Assembly (NCBI RefSeq): GCF_029688845.1 | Contig: NZ_JARUKW010000015.1 | Coordinates: forward strand, 62,001-126,000 | Reading direction: 5' to 3' | DNA from: Natronococcus sp. A-GB1 | GTDB taxonomy: Archaea > Halobacteriota > Halobacteria > Halobacteriales > Natrialbaceae | DNA: 64,000 bases | Part shown: piece by piece, positions 59,748 through 64,000 of the stretch | Position numbering within the stretch: position 1 is the first letter of the stretch | Layout of the letters: each line of letters begins with the position of its first letter | Translations under genes and position numbers: made by a program | The notes under the pieces: generated by a model | The model's input: only the letters and a program-made list of their open reading frames with translations | Databases searched by the model: none | What the model was told of the DNA's origin: nothing

Positions 59748-60121
59748 TCGATCGATGACGCTCAGTCGACCGGGAGAACTACTTCAAATCAGTGTCCTCC
59801 GGTCGCACGGGACTCAGAACGGTTTGTGTCTCGAATCGAACAACCGGTCGAGGGGAGTTGGACGGCGACGCCCATCAGGGTGTTCGCCGTCCGCTCCCCC
59901 TCCTGCGCTTCATCAAATTCCGGCGCGTAGTACTCGCCGAACAGGTCTGCGAGCATCGTTCCAAACCAGCTCGAGGACTTGATCGCTTCTCAAACCCCGC
60001 TAACTAGACGGCTCCGTACAAACGATCGCCTTCCGAAGGTGGAACGTTCCCCCGATCTGCATTTCTCATTGCGTGGGACTCGAGGGTTAGATAGAGTACT
60101 TCGACCAGCGTAGCTCCGGGT
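59748..60121. other. 374-base intergenic region with a gene relic
   Basis: A minus-strand stretch at 59789-59956 encodes 55 residues from an ATG (MLADLFGEYYAPEFDEAQEG) with plausible codon bias and then Arg/Ser-rich sequence; it may be a fragment. No other gene was seen. The 3' end holds the promoter for the SHOCT gene. Confidence 0.3.
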
Positions 60122-60478
60122 ATGTCAACCGACGACTCTCTAATTCGGACGGTTCTGATACTCGTCGCCGTGATCCTGTTGCTACCGCTCGTTATGATGA
60201 TTCTGGCGATGCCGGTGATGGGTTTGTGGGGGTGGGGTCACATGTGGGATGGCGGCACGTGGAACGGAACCGGGGCGGCGTGGATGTGGCTTCTCATGGC
60301 GATCGTTCCGGTGGCTACCGTTCTCGTAGTTGGGTACTTGCTGTACCGTCTCCTTCGGCGACCTGCCGCTCGACGGTCCGATCCGGCGCTCGAGGAGTTG
60401 CGGGTTGCCTACGCTCGAGGTGAAATTTCGGACGAGGAGTTCGAAGAGCGTCGGAAGCGCCTCGAGCGCACGGAGTAG
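60122..60478 (+). CDS. SHOCT-domain membrane protein (paralogue 2)
   Basis: The 118-residue protein has two TM helices (about 7-35 and 54-78), a short Trp/Gly-rich loop, and a C-terminal SHOCT motif (DPALEELRVAYARGEISDEE) almost identical to paralogue 1 at 41814-42191. It is next to a relic and the copper ATPase, a neighbourhood shared by several SHOCT proteins in metal loci. Confidence 0.78.
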   Translation: MSTDDSLIRTVLILVAVILLLPLVMMILAMPVMGLWGWGHMWDGGTWNGTGAAWMWLLMAIVPVATVLVVGYLLYRLLRRPAARRSDPALEELRVAYARGEISDEEFEERRKRLERTE

Positions 60479-60480
60479 CC

Positions 60481-60744
60481 TCTCACAAGTACGCGTCAGG
60501 CTACCGGAAAGAAGTCGCATCACAGGCGCTGGGGACGGTAACTGCTGCCGAAGACGTCTCCCCCGCCAATCTCGGAACCGTCGACGAGCCAGAGCTTCGG
60601 GAACAGTATGCTGCCGAAGCAACGCGAATGGCCGAGGAACACGGCCCCGACGATCCGATCACCGCGCTCGACGGCTCACAAGACCGCAAAGCGAGAGAGA
60701 AACCGGCTACAGCTCGAGATTCCGCAGACGGGCCGAGTTCGTGA
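60481..60744 (+). pseudogene. 3' fragment of an unidentified gene
   Basis: This frame encodes about 87 residues to a TGA, with good codon bias (YASGYRKEVASQALGTVTAA, then EDVSPANLGTVDEPELREQY). There is no start codon and the frame enters the SHOCT gene out of frame. It overlaps the 3' end of the copper ATPase gene on the other strand. It is the tail of a lost gene of unknown family. Confidence 0.4.
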
Positions 60745-63007
60745 TAACCGACAGACTGGAGGTAAACATCGCAACGACGGCGATGACCGGATGGAGCAAC
60801 CCGAAGAAGGCGATCGGGATCGCCACCGCGTTGTAGACGAACGCCCAGAAGAGGTTCTGCTTGATCTTCGAGAAGATCCGTTCCGAGAGGGTAAACGAGT
60901 TCACGAGTGCATCGAGCGACCCTCGAACGAGGCTGACGTCGCTCGATTGGATGGCAATATCGGTACCGGTTCCGATAGCGACGCCAACGTTCGCCTGCTT
61001 CAGCGCCGGTGCGTCGTTGATACCGTCGCCGACCATCGCAACCTCGTTCCCTGCGTCCTGTAGCTCCCGGACTTTGTCGATCTTGTCCTCCGGGAGGACG
61101 CCGGCCATAACACGATCGGGATCGATGTCGACCTCGTCGGCGATCGCGCGGGCCGTCCGCTCGTTGTCGCCGGTGATCATCCACGTCTCGAGCCCGCGGT
61201 TGTGGAGTTCCCGGATCGCGTCGTATGATTCTTCCTTGATCGTATCGGCCGTACTGACGAGGCCGACGACCTCGTCCTCGACTCCGACGAGCACGGTCGT
61301 CTTGCCCTCTTCCTCGAGGGCGTTCAGCTCCGCCTCGAAGGCGAGCGGGATGCCGACCTCCTCGAAGAACGTCGTATTCCCGACGTAGACGGTTTGTCCG
61401 TCGATCGTCGCCGTAATCCCTTTTCCGGGGACGCTATCGAACTCGTCCGGTTCGGCCAGTTCGATATCCCGTTCCTCAGCGTAGTCGATAACCGCCTGTC
61501 CGATGGGGTGTTCGCTTCCCCGCTCGGCGGAGGCTGCGAGCCTCACGACGTCTCGCTCGTCGAATTCGGTCGCCGACTCATCAGCCACGGTGCTCCCTCC
61601 ATCGCTGCGTGGCTGCCGGCTAGATTCCGTGACGACATCCGTAACGGAGTGGTTGCCCTCCGTGATCGTTCCCGTTTTGTCGAGCACCACGACATCCAGG
61701 TCTTTCATCGTCTGGATGGCCTCTCCATCGCGGAAGAGGATGCCGTTCTCCGCGGCTTTCCCGGTCCCGGCCATGAGGGCCGTCGGCGTCGCCAGTCCGA
61801 GCGCACACGGACAGGAGATCACCAGGACTGCGACGGCCGCGAAGATTCCCAGCGTCAGGGGGTCCAGTGCGAGGTCGACCCAGGGGAGAGACGCCTCGCC
61901 GAGACCTGCGATGACCGCCATCCCGTCCGGAAACAGGACCCACAGCACGAACGAGAGTGCGGCGAGGACCAGGACGGTCGGCACGAAGTAGTTGGTCACT
62001 CGATCCGTAAGCGCCTGAATCGGAACCTTCGTCCCCTGTGCTTCCTCGACCAGGTCGACGACCTGCGAGAGGAAGGTGTCGTCACCGACCTTCTCCGCAC
62101 GAACCTTGAGTAGCCCCGCCTGATTCACGGTCGCTCCGATCACCTCGTCACCCGCTTCCTTCGTGACGGGATCAGACTCGCCCGTCACCATCGACTCGTC
62201 GACGTTGCTCCGGCCGTCGATGACCGTTCCGTCGACGGGCACTTTTTCGCCGGGACGAACGATCATCACATCGCCGACTTCGACCTCGTCGATGGGGACC
62301 TCCACCTCTTCGCCGTCCCGTTCGACCGCCGCCGTTTCCGCCTGCATCGAGACCAGTCCCTCGATCGCTGCGCTCGCTCGGCCCTTCGCTCGGTGCTCGA
62401 GGTAGGTCCCCACCTTGTGCGAGGCCATGATCATCGCACCGACGCCGGCGTAGTTCTCCATCGGCATCACGAAGACCATGACGCCAGTCACCCACGCGAC
62501 GAGGGTCCCGATCGAAATCAGCGAATCCATGTTGAACGTTCCGTTTCGAACTCCCCTGTACGCGGATTCGTGGGTCGTCCGGCCGTAGTAGAAGACGACG
62601 ATCGTGGCGAAGACCAACATCGCAACGTCGATCTGGAAGCCGGTTAAGACCTCCAGCGGCGTCCACATGAAGACCATCAGAAGAACGATCGGCGACGTGA
62701 CGATCCACGCACGAATCGCTCTCCGGCGCATGTCTCGCAGCCCCGCCTCGTCTTCCATCTCCTGTTCGTCCTCGAGCAGCTCGTCGCGGACTCCGTAGCC
62801 GGCAGCGTCGACGGCGGAAACGAGCGTGTCGACGTCGACGTCCGGATCGTGGTGGACGTTCGCTCGCTCGGTTGCGAAGTTTACGGAGGCGTCGGCGACT
62901 CCTTCGACGTCTTGCAGGCTCTCTTCGATGGTCGAGGCGCACGTCGTACACGACATTCCCGAAAGGGAGAGATCGGTACGCTCGAAATTCGATTGGTCGG
63001 TTTGCAT
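60707..63007 (-). CDS. copA: CopA-type heavy-metal (Cu+) translocating P1B ATPase
   Basis: The 766-residue ATPase has an N-terminal HMA domain with [10 protein letters not shown] (about residues 17-26), the membrane metal motif [11 protein letters not shown], phosphorylation site [15 protein letters not shown], the TGDNERTA nucleotide site and [13 protein letters not shown] with a single HMA fits Cu+/Ag+ export (subclass IB-1). The ATG at 63007 has GAGGTGG 10 bases upstream and a TATA-like TTAAAAAT at about 63041-63048. A neighbouring exported DUF305 His-rich protein fits metal handling. Confidence 0.9.
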   Translation of the reverse strand: MQTDQSNFERTDLSLSGMSCTTCASTIEESLQDVEGVADASVNFATERANVHHDPDVDVDTLVSAVDAAGYGVRDELLEDEQEMEDEAGLRDMRRRAIRAWIVTSPIVLLMVFMWTPLEVLTGFQIDVAMLVFATIVVFYYGRTTHESAYRGVRNGTFNMDSLISIGTLVAWVTGVMVFVMPMENYAGVGAMIMASHKVGTYLEHRAKGRASAAIEGLVSMQAETAAVERDGEEVEVPIDEVEVGDVMIVRPGEKVPVDGTVIDGRSNVDESMVTGESDPVTKEAGDEVIGATVNQAGLLKVRAEKVGDDTFLSQVVDLVEEAQGTKVPIQALTDRVTNYFVPTVLVLAALSFVLWVLFPDGMAVIAGLGEASLPWVDLALDPLTLGIFAAVAVLVISCPCALGLATPTALMAGTGKAAENGILFRDGEAIQTMKDLDVVVLDKTGTITEGNHSVTDVVTESSRQPRSDGGSTVADESATEFDERDVVRLAASAERGSEHPIGQAVIDYAEERDIELAEPDEFDSVPGKGITATIDGQTVYVGNTTFFEEVGIPLAFEAELNALEEEGKTTVLVGVEDEVVGLVSTADTIKEESYDAIRELHNRGLETWMITGDNERTARAIADEVDIDPDRVMAGVLPEDKIDKVRELQDAGNEVAMVGDGINDAPALKQANVGVAIGTGTDIAIQSSDVSLVRGSLDALVNSFTLSERIFSKIKQNLFWAFVYNAVAIPIAFFGLLHPVIAVVAMFTSSLSVITNSARLRNLEL

Positions 63008-63411
63008 GGTCTGTCCACCTCGTGCTAACCTACGAGATCCATTTTTAAGCGGCTTGTCGTTAACAGTATTCGACTCTCGACGGGGATGGATCTTCGAATC
63101 CAAAGAAAGCGCTCGAGGTCGATTCGCTTCTTACCGTAGTCGTTCGTATCGCCGTTCCTTGCAGGCGGGCACGAGAGGAGGAGACCTCCTCAAAAGCGCC
63201 TCGAACGAGAATATCTGAATGCGGTGGAATCGACTGTCTGCGGGGGACCCTCGCCGGAACTCACTAGTTGTTCGGGCGTAGTTCGCACTCGAAACCACCA
63301 CCTCACTAGTTACTCACGAGCGCCTCTACCGGCCGATAACAGCCACCTACGATTTCGAAACTGGAACGATATTCACCATTGAAGCGGGACGTATCCGTGG
63401 ATCCGCTTACA
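63008..63411. promoter_or_regulatory. copA/DUF305 divergent intergenic region
   Basis: The 404-base gap has no gene. It holds a TATA-like ATTTTTAAG at 63041-63049 for copA, an inverted repeat CTCGT-N8-ACGAG at 63019-63036 between that TATA box and the copA ATG, and two direct copies of CTCACTAGTTnnTC at 63260-63273 and 63302-63315 before the DUF305 gene. A metal-sensor site is plausible. Confidence 0.4.
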
Positions 63412-64000
63412 ATGCGACGAGTAACACGACGCCGTATCCTGTACGCCACGGGAGCGACGGGCGCAATCGGTCTGACAGGCTTCGCGACCGCCAGCGAAGA
63501 CGAGGACGAACACGATGAAACGGGTCACGGAGAGCACCACGACGACGACCACGATCATCACGAAGAACACGGAGAACACATCCACTTCGACGAAGACTCC
63601 GAGTTCAACGAAGCGGACGTGATGTTCATGCAGGGGATGATTCCCCACCACGAACAAGCGATCGAAATGGCCGAGCTCATTCCCGGCCGGTCGGACAGCC
63701 GAGAGCTGTGTGAGCTCGGTCCGGAGATCATCGACGTCCAGCAAGCGGAGATCGAACAGCTACACGAGTGGCTGAGCGAAGCCGGAGTCGACGATCCCGA
63801 AGAGCACGAGATGGATCACGAGGAGATGGACGGCATGCTAACCGAGGAGGACTTCGAGGAGCTCCGCGAATCCGAAGGACAGGAGTTCGACTGCCTGTTC
63901 GCAGAACACATGATCGTTCACCACGACGGCGCGATCATGATGTCCGAACACGTCCTCGAGGAGGGAGCGTCCGAGCGCGTCGCCGATCTCGCGGACGAAA
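63412..64000 (+). CDS. DUF305 protein, His-rich, Tat-exported (3' end beyond window)
   Basis: The ATG at 63412 starts a twin-Arg signal (TRRRILYATGATGAIGLTG) followed by a His/Asp/Glu-rich linker and DUF305 motifs: MFMQGMIPHHEQAIEMAEL and EHMIVHHDGAIMMSEHVLEE. About 196 residues are present and the frame is still open at the last base. DUF305 proteins belong to the ferritin-like fold and occur in copper and oxidative stress loci. It is divergent from the copper ATPase gene, so a periplasm-like metal-binding role is likely. Confidence 0.85.
   Translation, partial: MRRVTRRRILYATGATGAIGLTGFATASEDEDEHDETGHGEHHDDDHDHHEEHGEHIHFDEDSEFNEADVMFMQGMIPHHEQAIEMAELIPGRSDSRELCELGPEIIDVQQAEIEQLHEWLSEAGVDDPEEHEMDHEEMDGMLTEEDFEELRESEGQEFDCLFAEHMIVHHDGAIMMSEHVLEEGASERVADLADE

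Overview
The window is about 64 kb of chromosome-type DNA from a halophilic archaeon (class Halobacteria, most like the Natrialbales by gene content; this is an inference). The evidence is high GC with strong G/C third positions, very acidic proteins, bacterio-opsin-activator (HTH-10) regulators, twin-arginine and haloarchaeal lipobox signals, a halophilic-type 2Fe-2S ferredoxin domain, SAMP/MoaD-like ubiquitin-fold proteins, CPxCG mini-proteins and TATA-type archaeal promoters. I saw no tRNA, rRNA or CRISPR array.

1-24 kb is mostly housekeeping: a large sensor/HTH-10 regulator, a phosphoribosyltransferase, an NAD(P)HX dehydratase-like kinase-fold protein, a methyltransferase, a class V aminotransferase, the YchF GTPase, a CstA transporter, a Get3/ArsA ATPase with a translationally coupled partner, a CobW metallochaperone with a His-rich loop, a TMEM175-like channel, a membrane-bound spermidine-synthase-like protein, a class III aminotransferase, a thiolase, a CaiB-type CoA-transferase and a gamma carbonic anhydrase relative. 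One small gene (15.6-16.1 kb) carries a single-base frameshift.

24-31 kb is accessory. A decayed IS200/IS605 tnpB flanked by hairpins is followed by a coiled-coil/HhH protein, then a conspicuously AT-rich 2 kb stretch with a two-TM potassium channel carrying tandem RCK modules. Next comes an unusual UspA-UspA-ferredoxin fusion, divergent from a ferric-reductase-like haem membrane protein.

31-49 kb holds a flavin oxidoreductase, phosphoesterase, hydrolase, PRC-barrel proteins, a GGQ-type eRF1 relative, and a DMT exporter divergent from a FilR1-type regulator with a three-copy operator-like array between them. It continues with HGPRTase, glycerol dehydrogenase, an FAD amine-oxidase-like enzyme, and an operon of aldehyde:ferredoxin oxidoreductase, MoaD/SAMP-like protein and iron alcohol dehydrogenase.

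49-64 kb looks like a stress and redox neighbourhood: dienoyl-CoA-reductase-type flavoprotein, CBS-CBS-MaoC fusion, UspA, deacylase, CPBP protease, two more FilR1-type regulators with a hydrolase and a nitroreductase, two SHOCT proteins (one at 42 kb), a CopA-type ATPase and a His-rich Tat-exported DUF305 protein cut by the window end. Gene remnants at 52.4-52.9, 55.9, 59.8 and 60.5 kb show turnover here.
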